A stretch of DNA of 64,000 nt, taken from Flavicella sediminum (GTDB lineage: Bacteria; Bacteroidota; Bacteroidia; Flavobacteriales; Flavobacteriaceae). The stretch is taken from contig NZ_VDET01000016.1 of assembly GCF_006381105.1 (NCBI RefSeq), positions 62,001 through 126,000 on the forward strand. The letters are read 5' to 3'. This document shows, one piece after another, positions 1 through 9,072 of this stretch. Positions within the stretch are counted from its first letter, which is position 1; each line of letters starts with the position of its first letter. The notes below the pieces were generated by a model. It did no database searches and had not been told where the DNA came from. It saw only the letters and a program-made list of their open reading frames with translations. The position numbers were made by a program, and so were the translations under genes.

Positions 1-1
1 A

Positions 2-502
2 GGAGCTGGAAATGGACCTGTAGCCGATCATTTGCTGCAATTAAATGCAGATCATTATATTCCTACCGATGAAACTGCAATTCCTTTAGGAAACTTAGAA
101 AGTGTTGCCAATACTCCTTTTGACTTTAGAGAATTAAAATTAATAGGTGAAAATTTAAACGATGACAACAAACAATTAAAAATGGCTAGAGGTTACGACC
201 ATACAGTTGCTTTTAATTTGGCTGACAAAAATACAAGAGCTGTTTTAGCTATTGAACCTAAATCAGGTAGAACACTAGAAGTTTTTACCAACGAACCAGG
301 TGCACAGTTTTATACAGGAAATTGGGTGACAGGTTGTGGAACTGGAAAACAGGGAAAAATCTACCTATCGCAAGAAAGTTTTTGCATAGAAACACAGCAT
401 TTCCCAAACAGTCCAAATCAAGAAAATTTTCCTTCTACCTTATTACAACCAGGTGAAGCATATTATTCTTTCTGTTCTTATAAATTTGGTGTGCAAGCCT
501 AG
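2..502 (+). CDS. galM: Aldose 1-epimerase (galactose mutarotase), C-terminal part
   Basis: The reading frame is open from the first bases of the window, so the gene starts upstream and only about 166 C-terminal residues are seen. The N-GPVADH-L-L-N-AD--IPTDE stretch and the later region with GRTLEVFTNEPG, QFYTGNW and CIETQHFPNSPN match the second half of GalM-type aldose 1-epimerases, which interconvert alpha and beta anomers of sugars such as galactose. The Glu-containing tail segment, PG-AY--F--Y-F, is the usual family end. A strong terminator follows 79 bases later. The family call is firm; the exact sugar is not readable from this fragment. Confidence 0.88.
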   Translation, partial: GAGNGPVADHLLQLNADHYIPTDETAIPLGNLESVANTPFDFRELKLIGENLNDDNKQLKMARGYDHTVAFNLADKNTRAVLAIEPKSGRTLEVFTNEPGAQFYTGNWVTGCGTGKQGKIYLSQESFCIETQHFPNSPNQENFPSTLLQPGEAYYSFCSYKFGVQA

Positions 503-580
503 ACTTCTGCAAGTTTAGCCTACTCAAACCGACAAGCTAAGCCAACTGAAATATACAAGCTCATTCTATTAGAATGATAA

Positions 581-618
581 AAAACCGTATCCTGACTATG
601 TCGAGGATACGGTTTTTT
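581..618 (+). terminator. Rho-independent terminator after galM
   Basis: A 13-bp perfect stem (581-593 with 604-616) and a 10-base loop are followed by T residues; the A run on the other side makes it usable from the minus strand too, where the EamA gene ends at 649. Confidence 0.85.
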
Positions 619-648
619 GTTTAGTCACTTTCTTTCTAAAAGCTACAA

Positions 649-1545
649 CTACTTTTCTTTCGCTTTAGAAATGACAAATACACCTATAATAACAATTAAC
701 GTCCCAATAACCTGATTTAGCGTTAGTGTTTCACCTAAAAAAATAGTAGCTAAAATAATCGTTGAAATAGGCCCTACACTTCCTATAATAGAAAAATTAG
801 AACTTCCAATTACTTTTATAGACTGGGACACTAAAAAGGAAGGAATTACTGTCGATAAAAATGCCATTCCCATTCCCAAATAATAAACTTCATTTGGATA
901 ACTTTTCAATTCAAAATCATGCGTAAATAGATAATGAGCTACCACACAAACAGTAGAAACAATCATGGCATAAGACGTAAAACACAGAACGCCAAACTTA
1001 GGTATTAACCAGCCACTTCCTACTAAGTACATGGCATAGGTCAATGCACTTAAAAAGATCAAAGAAACTCCTTTATATATCAAATCACCGCTCAAATCTA
1101 CTTCTCCAGAAAAAGCAATGAGTACACCTATATAGGTAATAACTATAGCCAGAATTTGTAGTTTGGTAATTTTTGTTTTTAAAAATATACGTGATAAAAT
1201 AACCACCAAAGTAGGATAGATAAACAATACAATTCTTTCCAATCCTGCTTTGATATATTTAAGTCCTTCAAAATCGAAAAAACTTGCTAAATAATAGCCT
1301 ACAAAACCAAAAAACACCAAGGCTAGGTAATCTGTCTTTTTAATTTCATTTGCTTTTTGTGGCTTTATTTTAAAGGCAATAACCAAATATACTGGCAAGG
1401 CAAAAAGCATGCGCATTAACAATAAGGTCACTGAATCTACCTCATAATTGTAGGCCAACTTTACCATGATGGCTTTGGCAGAAAAAAGCACTACACCCAA
1501 AACGGCAAACAATACACCAATACTCTTAGAATTTATTTTTGACAT
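649..1545 (-). CDS. EamA/DMT-family transporter, 10 membrane segments
   Basis: A hydrophobic protein of 298 residues made of two tandem EamA halves, about ten predicted transmembrane helices. The first half contains the SVTLLLMRMLFALPVY segment and the second the GPISTIILATIFLGETL segment typical of drug/metabolite transporters. These usually export or import small metabolites; the substrate cannot be read here. The frame is open 15 codons further upstream, but the ATG at 1543-1545 gives the normal short N-terminus MSKINSK just before the first helix, so it is preferred. No operon partner: it is flanked by terminators or gaps on both sides. Confidence 0.85.
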   Translation of the reverse strand: MSKINSKSIGVLFAVLGVVLFSAKAIMVKLAYNYEVDSVTLLLMRMLFALPVYLVIAFKIKPQKANEIKKTDYLALVFFGFVGYYLASFFDFEGLKYIKAGLERIVLFIYPTLVVILSRIFLKTKITKLQILAIVITYIGVLIAFSGEVDLSGDLIYKGVSLIFLSALTYAMYLVGSGWLIPKFGVLCFTSYAMIVSTVCVVAHYLFTHDFELKSYPNEVYYLGMGMAFLSTVIPSFLVSQSIKVIGSSNFSIIGSVGPISTIILATIFLGETLTLNQVIGTLIVIIGVFVISKAKEK

Positions 1546-1702
1546 TCTACAAAGATTGGATTTCAGTAGAAACAATACCGAAACGATCAAGACTATATAC
1601 GATGTTCAAACAAAAAACTAGCCGCCTAAACAAAACCTAAACAACTAAAAAACAAGCACTAATAGGCTATTTCGTTAAAAACACGCTACAATGAAAAGAA
1701 AA

Positions 1703-4480
1703 TTATCTTTTAGTAACATCATACACAAATTCTTTATACCCCAATTCTCCACTTTTAGAAATCGCTTCCACAACAACTTTTACTTTCCCTACCAAATCAC
1801 CATTGTAATAAGAAGTTGACGCCTTGCCCGTTTCAGGAATTTTCATGTTGGGTTCCCAATGAATTAACGATCTTTGATCTGGTTTTAGCCAATCTTCGGG
1901 CTCTAAATGAACATATTTTGGTTGGTAAAATTCTTTTTTTGAAGAAAATACAGGTAGCTCCATACTCGTAATTCCTGTAGGCTTTTTCGTTCCTCCCAAA
2001 CCAACACCTGCTTTTGTGTAGATAGCCACAACACTAGAATTAAATTTAACACCTTCGTTAGACATCTCAGTTATAGTAGAATTACCATCGGACACCGTAA
2101 AACTACCAATATTTAAATCCGGAAATTTTTCTAAAAACAAATCTTCAAAAGAACTAATATCTTTGATCAACTCAACGCTACTAATTTGACTGGATGAAAT
2201 AACAGCCACATGTGGGTAATCTTGACGTTCAACAACCTCTCCATCCAAGACTAAAAAAGTAGATTCTGAATCCGGAATATCAATGTACAAATCGCCTATA
2301 GAATCCATTTCTACATTTATTTCTGGAAAAGAATACATCAATACACTAAACAAACCCGTAGACCAACGTTCTTCCTTTTCTAAAATTTGTTTTCCCGAAA
2401 TCACTGTATTTGGCAAGCCAAAACGCTCTGCCACCAATTTTCGGTTTTCTGTCATTAAATAACCTTTTACAATCACTTCTCCTAAATTTGTCACATCACT
2501 AGCTGTTTCAAAAGCTTTTACTTTTGTTTCTTTAACTAATAAATCTTCTTGAAATTTAGCAATCACCGTTTTATTTTTTTGTAGAAATTCTTTGGGTTCA
2601 AAACGGATTTCTGGAAGACTCCTTTCAGCTAGCACTACTTTGTAATAATTAGATTTTTCTGAATATTTTGATGTTTGAAACAACACCTCTAAATAATCCG
2701 TATATTCAGTGGGTAAATAAAATCGAAACTCGCCATTTTCCCCTGAGTTTTGCGTTTGAAAAGTTTTATGCTTTCCAAAAGTCATCATTCCTACACCAAT
2801 GTTTTTTGATTTTTTATTGAATAGTTTTTTTCGAACTACACCATCAACAGATAGTTTTTTTTCTATTTCAAATTTCATTTTTTGATTGGTTAGTGGGTCT
2901 TCAAATTTATAGCGACTCCAACCTTGTGTCATCATTAACACATCCAAATGAAAATACTTTGCCTTACCATCACTAAAATAAAACCCCGAACTTTCAATAG
3001 TTCCTTTTAAATCAGAATTCAGTAAAAAGTAAGACAGTATATTTTGTCGTTCACTTTGAATACTTCCTTTTAATTCATCATCAATCACTAAAACCGAGAC
3101 ATCTGTTTCTACATCATCTCCTTTTGCATTTTTGGTAGAAATACTTAAATCAACCAATTCACGTTGTCTGTACTTTTCTTCATTAGTAGCTACATTTACA
3201 ACCAATCTATCATCCAATCGCTCGTTAAAACATAAGCGCTCCGCAATCGGTCTATTCAAATCGTTTTTTAAAGTGAATTTCACCACCCCTTCTGGCAAAC
3301 TCTTTTTAGAAATTCTTAAATTTATTTTGCCCTTTTTTAACGAGAAGTTTAAGTTGTGATAATTCACACCTCGACAAGTAGTTGTCAATTTCAAATCTTC
3401 ACTAGTCAAATAGTTCGATTTTACAGAAATAACAATATCCTCTCTTGCTTTACTCACCGCCAATAAAGTTCCAATTTCCTTAATCGCTGGGAGTGCATAT
3501 TTTTTCTGTTGAAGTTCTGAATTATTTGATTTTATCTTCGCAAAATATTTTTTCTTTGCAGATACGTTTCGCAATCCAAAAAGCCCCATCCCTAAATGAT
3601 TGCTTCTAAATAAGGTAATCAAATTATCATTTTCATCTACAATGGTACCTTCAACCAATACACCTCTTCCAAAAACATCAACGGCTTTAAAACCAACCAT
3701 GCTTGTCAGCCCATCTACTAAATCACCACTTTCTGGAAAAAACTGTAAATCGATGAAACGATTATTTACCGCTATTTTTTTTGAAAAAGTTTCTTTGTTT
3801 CTGGTCTCAAAACGCAAATTAATAAGATCGGTGTTTTTAGGAATTGAATCTTCTAAAAAATAGTTTTTCTCTTTTGTCGCTTTTACAGAAATATTTTTCG
3901 ACGAACCTTTCCCGTAATCTAAAAAAACTTTCAATTTTCGTTTGTGCAGACTGTCAATCAAATAAGGATTCAACTTCAGTTTAAAATAATTATTTGCACT
4001 CTTTCCTTCTGCAACTTCCAAATTGGAAATTGAATTGTCGGTAATTAAACTTGTTACTACCTGAATATATTCCTCATACAAAAAATCGTTTTTAAAGTTT
4101 TGATTCCATTTGGTGTAGGCTCTAATTAAATAGCGTCCTTCGGAAATATCCTTCGTCAAATCAATATGTCCATATCCAAAACCATCTTCTAATTCTATAA
4201 TTTTTGTGATTTTAATTTCTTTATTTTTATCAACCAAATCCACATACAACACCTTACTCAGTAAACTGGCTTCATGGTTAATGGCATTGGTTAACACTAC
4301 CTTAAAAAATACGGTTTCGCTATTGGCGTACACTTTACTGTCTAATTGCAAATATATTTTTTCTGCCAAGGCACTTTGAGAATAAATGACAGGTTGGCTA
4401 AGCGCCTTTATAGAAACAAATAAAAGGAGGAATATTAATTTATATAGAGGATTGGTCTTTTGAATAGTTTGGCTTTTCAT
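1703..4480 (-). CDS. Secreted macroglobulin-like (MG2) protein with TonB-plug-like C-terminal domain, no barrel
   Basis: A 925-residue protein with a signal peptide (hydrophobic stretch about residues 13-28, cleavage near ALSQ). Residues about 35-145 resemble an MG2 macroglobulin domain (IYLQLDSKVYANSETVFFKV). Further beta-rich macroglobulin-like segments follow. Near residue 560 there is a carboxypeptidase-regulatory-like domain. From about 690 to 800 comes a segment like the plug of TonB-dependent receptors (GLPNTVISGKQI, then STFLVLDG and SSVELIKD). No long beta-barrel follows, so it is not a complete receptor. Proteins of this build are common in Flavobacteriia and are usually annotated only by domain. 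Role probably at the cell envelope; a partner function with SusCD-like transport or protease binding is only inference. Confidence 0.7.
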   Translation of the reverse strand: MKSQTIQKTNPLYKLIFLLLFVSIKALSQPVIYSQSALAEKIYLQLDSKVYANSETVFFKVVLTNAINHEASLLSKVLYVDLVDKNKEIKITKIIELEDGFGYGHIDLTKDISEGRYLIRAYTKWNQNFKNDFLYEEYIQVVTSLITDNSISNLEVAEGKSANNYFKLKLNPYLIDSLHKRKLKVFLDYGKGSSKNISVKATKEKNYFLEDSIPKNTDLINLRFETRNKETFSKKIAVNNRFIDLQFFPESGDLVDGLTSMVGFKAVDVFGRGVLVEGTIVDENDNLITLFRSNHLGMGLFGLRNVSAKKKYFAKIKSNNSELQQKKYALPAIKEIGTLLAVSKAREDIVISVKSNYLTSEDLKLTTTCRGVNYHNLNFSLKKGKINLRISKKSLPEGVVKFTLKNDLNRPIAERLCFNERLDDRLVVNVATNEEKYRQRELVDLSISTKNAKGDDVETDVSVLVIDDELKGSIQSERQNILSYFLLNSDLKGTIESSGFYFSDGKAKYFHLDVLMMTQGWSRYKFEDPLTNQKMKFEIEKKLSVDGVVRKKLFNKKSKNIGVGMMTFGKHKTFQTQNSGENGEFRFYLPTEYTDYLEVLFQTSKYSEKSNYYKVVLAERSLPEIRFEPKEFLQKNKTVIAKFQEDLLVKETKVKAFETASDVTNLGEVIVKGYLMTENRKLVAERFGLPNTVISGKQILEKEERWSTGLFSVLMYSFPEINVEMDSIGDLYIDIPDSESTFLVLDGEVVERQDYPHVAVISSSQISSVELIKDISSFEDLFLEKFPDLNIGSFTVSDGNSTITEMSNEGVKFNSSVVAIYTKAGVGLGGTKKPTGITSMELPVFSSKKEFYQPKYVHLEPEDWLKPDQRSLIHWEPNMKIPETGKASTSYYNGDLVGKVKVVVEAISKSGELGYKEFVYDVTKR

Positions 4481-4638
4481 TTTTAGTTTTTTTCAAATAT
4501 CCTACTTTTTTTTGAGTATCAGCCAACTACAAATGTAAAAAACACCTTTAATAGACTTTGCAATAGTATCACCAATTTATAAAGCCCTAACCAAATCAAT
4601 TACTCCTCACAAAAAATCAAGACTCCATAGGAATTAAG

Positions 4639-4646
4639 TATCTTTG
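4639..4646 (+). promoter_or_regulatory. Candidate -7 element for selO
   Basis: TATCTTTG matches the Bacteroidota -7 consensus TAnnTTTG exactly and lies 17 bases before the selO ATG. No clear TTG is seen at the -33 position, so this is a moderate call. Confidence 0.45.
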
Positions 4647-4663
4647 AAATTGAATTAGGATTT

Positions 4664-6229
4664 ATGAAACTCAACATACAAAATACCTTTACCAAAGAAT
4701 TACCTGCCGATCCTATTCTAGAGAATACTAGAAGACAGGTGGCCAATGCCTGTTATTCTTTTGTAAAACCTACTCCCACAGCAAAACCACAGTTGGTACA
4801 TGCTTCAGAAGAAGTATCGGAATTACTTGGAATTACTAAAGATGATTTAGCTAGTTCAGAATTTTTAAAAGTATTTACGGGAAATTCAATTTTGGAGAAC
4901 ACCGAGCCTTATGCCATGTGTTATGGTGGACATCAATTTGGAAATTGGGCAGGTCAATTAGGTGATGGAAGAGCGATCAATCTTACCGAAATAAATTACA
5001 ACAACCAGCAATGGGCCTTGCAATTAAAAGGTGCTGGAGCAACTCCTTATTCTAGAACAGCAGATGGTTTGGCCGTATTGCGATCTTCAATTAGAGAATA
5101 TTTATGTAGTGAAGCCATGTTTCATTTGGGCGTTCCAACAACAAGAGCCCTTTCGCTATCACTTTCTGGTGATGACGTTTTAAGAGATATGTTGTACGAT
5201 GGAAATGCCGCCTATGAAAAAGGAGCCATTGTTTGTAGAGTAGCCCCCAATTTTATTCGCTTTGGAAGTTTTGAAATATTGGCTGCCAGAGAAGATGTAA
5301 AAAACTTAAAAAAATTAGTCGATTATACCATCCAACATTTTTATACACATTTAGGAAAGCCTTCTAAAGAAACCTATTTGGCCTTTTTTAAGGAAGTCGC
5401 GACCAAAACTTTAGTCATGATTATTCATTGGCAACGAGTTGGTTTTGTGCATGGAGTAATGAACACCGACAACCTTTCAATACTTGGATTGACCATAGAT
5501 TACGGTCCTTACGGCTGGCTAGAACCATACGATTACGACTGGACACCGAATACAACTGACAAACAAAACAAAAGGTACAGGTACGGAAATCAGCCCAATA
5601 TTGGCCTTTGGAATTTGTTAAAGTTAGCCAACGCTTTGTTTCCTTTAATTGAAGAAGCGGCACCCTTAGAAGCAATTTTGGAATCTTATAAAACCGATTT
5701 TGAAACAAAACAATTGCAAATGATGAAAGCCAAAATTGGACTTTCAATTAGCGATAAAGAAGATCAAAATTTGATACAAGAACTGGAAAAAAACTTGCAT
5801 GTATCAGAAACGGACATGACCTTGTTTTTTAGAAACCTTAGTACTGTAAATTCTAACGACACTTTTACAGAAGCACTTACTAAAATCACAGATGCTTTTT
5901 ACAATCCACAAGAAATTGAAGGAGTGCTAAAAGAAAAATGGGAAGTTTGGTTTCAGAAATACACTACACGACTACAAAAAGAAAACCTGTTAGATGCTGA
6001 TCGAAAAACAGCCATGAACCTTGTCAACCCCAAATATGTACTTAGAAACTATATGGCACAAATAGCCATTGATGCTGCCGATAAAGGAGATTATTCTGTC
6101 ATTGAAGAATTATTTCAACTCTTGAAAAAACCTTATGATGAGCAAAAAAATTCGGAAAAGTGGTTTGTAAAAAGACCTGAATGGGCTAGACATAAAGTAG
6201 GTTGCTCAAAATTATCTTGTAGTTCTTAA
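4664..6229 (+). CDS. selO: SelO (YdiU) protein adenylyltransferase
   Basis: 521 residues of the SelO/YdiU family, a pseudokinase-fold enzyme that transfers AMP from ATP to Ser, Thr or Tyr of target proteins, linked to redox stress. Visible signatures: YAMCYGGHQFGNWAGQLGDGRA near residue 85-106, the nucleotide-binding QLKGAG-TPYSR region, SSIREYLCSEAM, and the active-site segment GVMNTDN followed by IDYGPYGWLEPYD. The conserved C-terminus is present and ends with a Cys-Ser-Ser tail, the position where eukaryotic relatives carry selenocysteine. Length is normal. It is followed 32 bases later by a DUF423 gene on the same strand, so the two may be co-transcribed. Confidence 0.93.
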   Translation: MKLNIQNTFTKELPADPILENTRRQVANACYSFVKPTPTAKPQLVHASEEVSELLGITKDDLASSEFLKVFTGNSILENTEPYAMCYGGHQFGNWAGQLGDGRAINLTEINYNNQQWALQLKGAGATPYSRTADGLAVLRSSIREYLCSEAMFHLGVPTTRALSLSLSGDDVLRDMLYDGNAAYEKGAIVCRVAPNFIRFGSFEILAAREDVKNLKKLVDYTIQHFYTHLGKPSKETYLAFFKEVATKTLVMIIHWQRVGFVHGVMNTDNLSILGLTIDYGPYGWLEPYDYDWTPNTTDKQNKRYRYGNQPNIGLWNLLKLANALFPLIEEAAPLEAILESYKTDFETKQLQMMKAKIGLSISDKEDQNLIQELEKNLHVSETDMTLFFRNLSTVNSNDTFTEALTKITDAFYNPQEIEGVLKEKWEVWFQKYTTRLQKENLLDADRKTAMNLVNPKYVLRNYMAQIAIDAADKGDYSVIEELFQLLKKPYDEQKNSEKWFVKRPEWARHKVGCSKLSCSS

Positions 6230-6261
6230 GAAATTAATTTACACCTAACATTTACCATATC

Positions 6262-6636
6262 ATGAATCAACTTGCCTTAGTTTCCGGAGCTATATTTGGA
6301 GCATTAGCCGTAGTCATTGGTGCTTTTGGAGCACATGCCTTAAAAAAAATTGCCACTTCAGAACAACTTAATAGTTTTGAAACAGGCGTAAAATATCAAA
6401 TCTACCATGCCTTATTCCTTTTGTTTATGGGACAACAGTTTTCTTTTGAAAGCCCGATAGAAACATATGCCGTACTATGTATTCTTATGGGAACCCTTTT
6501 ATTTTCATTTAGTATTTATGGTTTGGTCTTAAGTTCTATAAAAAACAAAAAGCTAAAATTTTTGGGTCCCATTACGCCATTAGGAGGTTTGTTATTAACC
6601 ATCGGTTGGGTGCTTAGCTGTATCAGTTTCCTATAA
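6262..6636 (+). CDS. DUF423 family small membrane protein
   Basis: 124 residues with four predicted membrane segments. The N-terminal pattern GA-FGALAV-IGAFGAHALK followed by F-TGVKYQIYHAL is diagnostic for DUF423 (YwdK/YgdD-like). Function of the family is not established; it is a widely kept inner-membrane protein. The start ATG follows the selO stop by 32 bases, suggesting one transcript. Confidence 0.9.
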   Translation: MNQLALVSGAIFGALAVVIGAFGAHALKKIATSEQLNSFETGVKYQIYHALFLLFMGQQFSFESPIETYAVLCILMGTLLFSFSIYGLVLSSIKNKKLKFLGPITPLGGLLLTIGWVLSCISFL

Positions 6637-6703
6637 AAACATAACAAAAACTAATTTAATGTTAATTTCCAAAGTGGCTCTTTTACAAAAGCCTATTAAA
6701 AAG

Positions 6704-6711
6704 TATCTTTG
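6704..6711 (+). promoter_or_regulatory. Candidate -7 element for the TlpA-like gene
   Basis: TATCTTTG fits TAnnTTTG and lies 25 bases before the ATG at 6737. The -33 TTG is not obvious. Confidence 0.4.
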
Positions 6712-6736
6712 GCATTCACTAAATTAAAATTCATCC

Positions 6737-7759
6737 ATGAACAAAATACTTTTATTTATAGTAGGAGCTACATTAATTGCTTGTAATACTACGCCAAAAA
6801 ACTATGTTAGTATTTCAGGGAAACTTGAAAATGCAAGTTCAAAAACAATTACTGTTCAAAATAGAGACTATCAAAAAGAAATTGCCATTAAAGCTGATGG
6901 TACTTTTTCAGATACACTTCACTTAACAGAGGGAACTGAAAACTACGTTCAAAATTTCTATACCATTACTACTGAAAAAGGAAGAATGTATAGTTATTTA
7001 AAAAATGGTTTTGAACTGGCCATTGCTGCGGATGAAGCTGATTTTTCAAATACTTTAAAAGTTTCAGGGGAAGGCTCTGAAAATACCATGTACATTCTTG
7101 AAAGAATCAAAGCAAGTGAATCTTTAAACAAATTGGAAGAATTGTTTACTTTAGAAGAAGATGCTTTTATTGTACAAGTTGAAAAAATAAAAAACACCTT
7201 TGACGAAATTGTAAAAAAACACAGTTCTATTGCTAAAGATTTGTATGAGGGTGAGTTGAAAGGAAATGAAGAATTGTACACCAATTTATTAAAATCGTAC
7301 GAACAACAAAATCACGTAGCAGCTAATACTGCAAAAGGGGCTCCATCACCTAAGTTTGTCAACTATGAGAATTACAAAGGTGGAACCACTTCTTTAGACG
7401 ATTTAAAAGGAAAATATGTATACATTGATGTTTGGGCAACTTGGTGTGGTCCTTGTCGCCAACAAATTCCTTTTTTACAAGAATTAGAAAAAAAATACCA
7501 CGGTAAAAATATTGAGTTTGTAAGTATCTCAACGGACAACCCTAATAAACATGAAGCATGGAAACAAATGATTGCCGAAAAACAAATGGGAGGTATTCAA
7601 TTATTTGCAGGTAACGATCAAAGTTTTTCAATGGACTACCAAATTACAGGTATTCCAAGATTTATATTAGTAGATCCACAAGGAAATATTGTAGATGCAA
7701 ATGCACCTAGACCTTCTGACCAGCGTTTGGTAGAGTTATTTAACTCTCTTAAAATTTAA
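6737..7759 (+). CDS. TlpA-like thioredoxin lipoprotein (DUF4369 plus AhpC/TSA-thioredoxin domain)
   Basis: A 340-residue lipoprotein: signal peptide with lipobox LIAC, lipidated Cys16. Residues about 22-110 look like the beta-rich DUF4369 domain found at the front of many Bacteroidota thiol oxidoreductases. A helical linker spans about 120-195. The thioredoxin-fold domain (205-340) carries WATWCGPC with catalytic Cys237 and Cys240 and the cis-proline loop GIPRF. Such proteins reduce periplasmic disulfides, for example during cytochrome c maturation or starvation response; the partner here is unknown. A strong terminator follows directly. Confidence 0.88.
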   Translation: MNKILLFIVGATLIACNTTPKNYVSISGKLENASSKTITVQNRDYQKEIAIKADGTFSDTLHLTEGTENYVQNFYTITTEKGRMYSYLKNGFELAIAADEADFSNTLKVSGEGSENTMYILERIKASESLNKLEELFTLEEDAFIVQVEKIKNTFDEIVKKHSSIAKDLYEGELKGNEELYTNLLKSYEQQNHVAANTAKGAPSPKFVNYENYKGGTTSLDDLKGKYVYIDVWATWCGPCRQQIPFLQELEKKYHGKNIEFVSISTDNPNKHEAWKQMIAEKQMGGIQLFAGNDQSFSMDYQITGIPRFILVDPQGNIVDANAPRPSDQRLVELFNSLKI

Positions 7760-7774
7760 GTCACAGGACAAGCT

Positions 7775-7814
7775 AAAAAAAGCCTCGCACGAAATTTCGT
7801 GCGAGGCTTTTTTT
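7775..7814. terminator. Bidirectional terminator between the TlpA-like gene and the FtsX-like permease
   Basis: A 26-base perfect palindrome (7782-7807, GCCTCGCACGAAA and its complement) flanked by A and T runs. Both convergent genes end within 30 bases, so it can serve either strand. Confidence 0.92.
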
Positions 7815-7831
7815 GTATTTAAATTTAAGTA

Positions 7832-9067
7832 TTATTCAAACTTCACTGCTTTGGCCGGACTTATTTTTGTAATTATATAAGACGGAATAAGTAGCATGAG
7901 CAAACATAAAACCAACGTACCAACATTTAAAAGCAATACATAGCCCAAATGAATATAAACGGGTGCTTCAGACACATAATACGTTGCTGGATCTAAAGTA
8001 ATGACTCCAAAATATTTTTGCACAAATAGCAAGGACAAACCAATCGTATTTCCCCAAAACAAACCACGAGCAATTAAATAAGAAGCATTGTACAAGAATA
8101 TTTTTCGTACCGACCAATTATTAGCGCCCAATGCCTTTAATACACCAATAGCTTGTGTTCTTTCTAAAATTAATACAAGTAGTGCCGTAATCATGTTAAT
8201 TCCGGCAACAAGAATCATAATGGCAATGATGATGTAAATATTGGTATCAAATAAACGCAACCACTCAAAAATTGAAGGATACATTTCTAAAATAGATTGG
8301 CTATTTAAGGTAGAAGAAATTTCGCTATAGATTAAATTTGATTTTTCTTCAAGTCGATCAAAATCGGCTAAAACAACTTCAAAACCTCCAACCTCATCAT
8401 CTTTCCATTTGTTTAGTTTTCGAATGTGTTTGATGTCACCAATAACAATACTTTGATCAAATTCTTGAAAGCCCGAATTGTAAATTCCACACACGGTAAA
8501 AACACGTCTGTTAAATCTAGAAACACCACTATCTTTCATAAAATAGGTATCAAATTTATCACCCGTTACCAATCCTAAACGATCTGAAATAACTTCAGAT
8601 ATTAAAATTTCATTCGACAATTTATCGGTAAATACTGGTAATTTTCCTGCTACCAAATATTCTTGCAAGCTTTCCCAATTGTAATCTTCCCCCACACCTT
8701 TTAAAACAACACCTTCAAAATCTTTCTCTGTTCTAATAATTCCTGCTTTGGAAGCAAAGACTTGCACTTTTTTTACACCTTCAATATTTTTAAAATTGGG
8801 ATAAAATTCTTGGTTTTTACTGATGGGAATTTGAGTCGTTTCTGAGTTGTTATTATCATAATTGATAATTTGAATATGCCCACGAAACACAGAGATTTTT
8901 TCTCGTATTTTATTTTGCAAGCCCAAACCTGTGGCAACGGTCACTAACATCATTACAATACCCAATGAAATAGCGGTAATTGCAATTTTTATTATTGGTG
9001 ATGAAATACTACTTTTATGCTGTTTAGCAGCAGTAAACCGTTTGGCTAAAAATAATTCGTAATTCAA
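7832..9067 (-). CDS. FtsX-like ABC transporter permease (LolC/LolE type)
   Basis: 411 residues: one N-terminal membrane helix (about 25-48), a large periplasmic MacB-PCD-type domain, then three C-terminal helices (about 275-300, 330-350, 370-400) in the FtsX pattern, with GVLKALGANNWSVRKIFL between. This is the layout of LolCE permeases, which with the LolD ATPase release lipoproteins from the inner membrane; no ATPase gene is next to it. The start codon is TTG: an in-frame TAA lies two codons upstream and the MNYELFLAKR N-terminus is the normal one for the family, so no better start exists. The divergent gene begins five bases away. Confidence 0.85.
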   Translation of the reverse strand: MNYELFLAKRFTAAKQHKSSISSPIIKIAITAISLGIVMMLVTVATGLGLQNKIREKISVFRGHIQIINYDNNNSETTQIPISKNQEFYPNFKNIEGVKKVQVFASKAGIIRTEKDFEGVVLKGVGEDYNWESLQEYLVAGKLPVFTDKLSNEILISEVISDRLGLVTGDKFDTYFMKDSGVSRFNRRVFTVCGIYNSGFQEFDQSIVIGDIKHIRKLNKWKDDEVGGFEVVLADFDRLEEKSNLIYSEISSTLNSQSILEMYPSIFEWLRLFDTNIYIIIAIMILVAGINMITALLVLILERTQAIGVLKALGANNWSVRKIFLYNASYLIARGLFWGNTIGLSLLFVQKYFGVITLDPATYYVSEAPVYIHLGYVLLLNVGTLVLCLLMLLIPSYIITKISPAKAVKFE

Positions 9068-9072
9068 TTTTT

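Noticed and set aside
1546..1590. 15-residue N-terminal extension of the EamA transporter
   Set aside because: Not typical of the family; the ATG at 1545 precedes the first helix directly.
5421..5747. Minus-strand ORF inside selO and similar antisense frames
   Set aside because: Shadow frames of strong coding genes, without promoters or family features.
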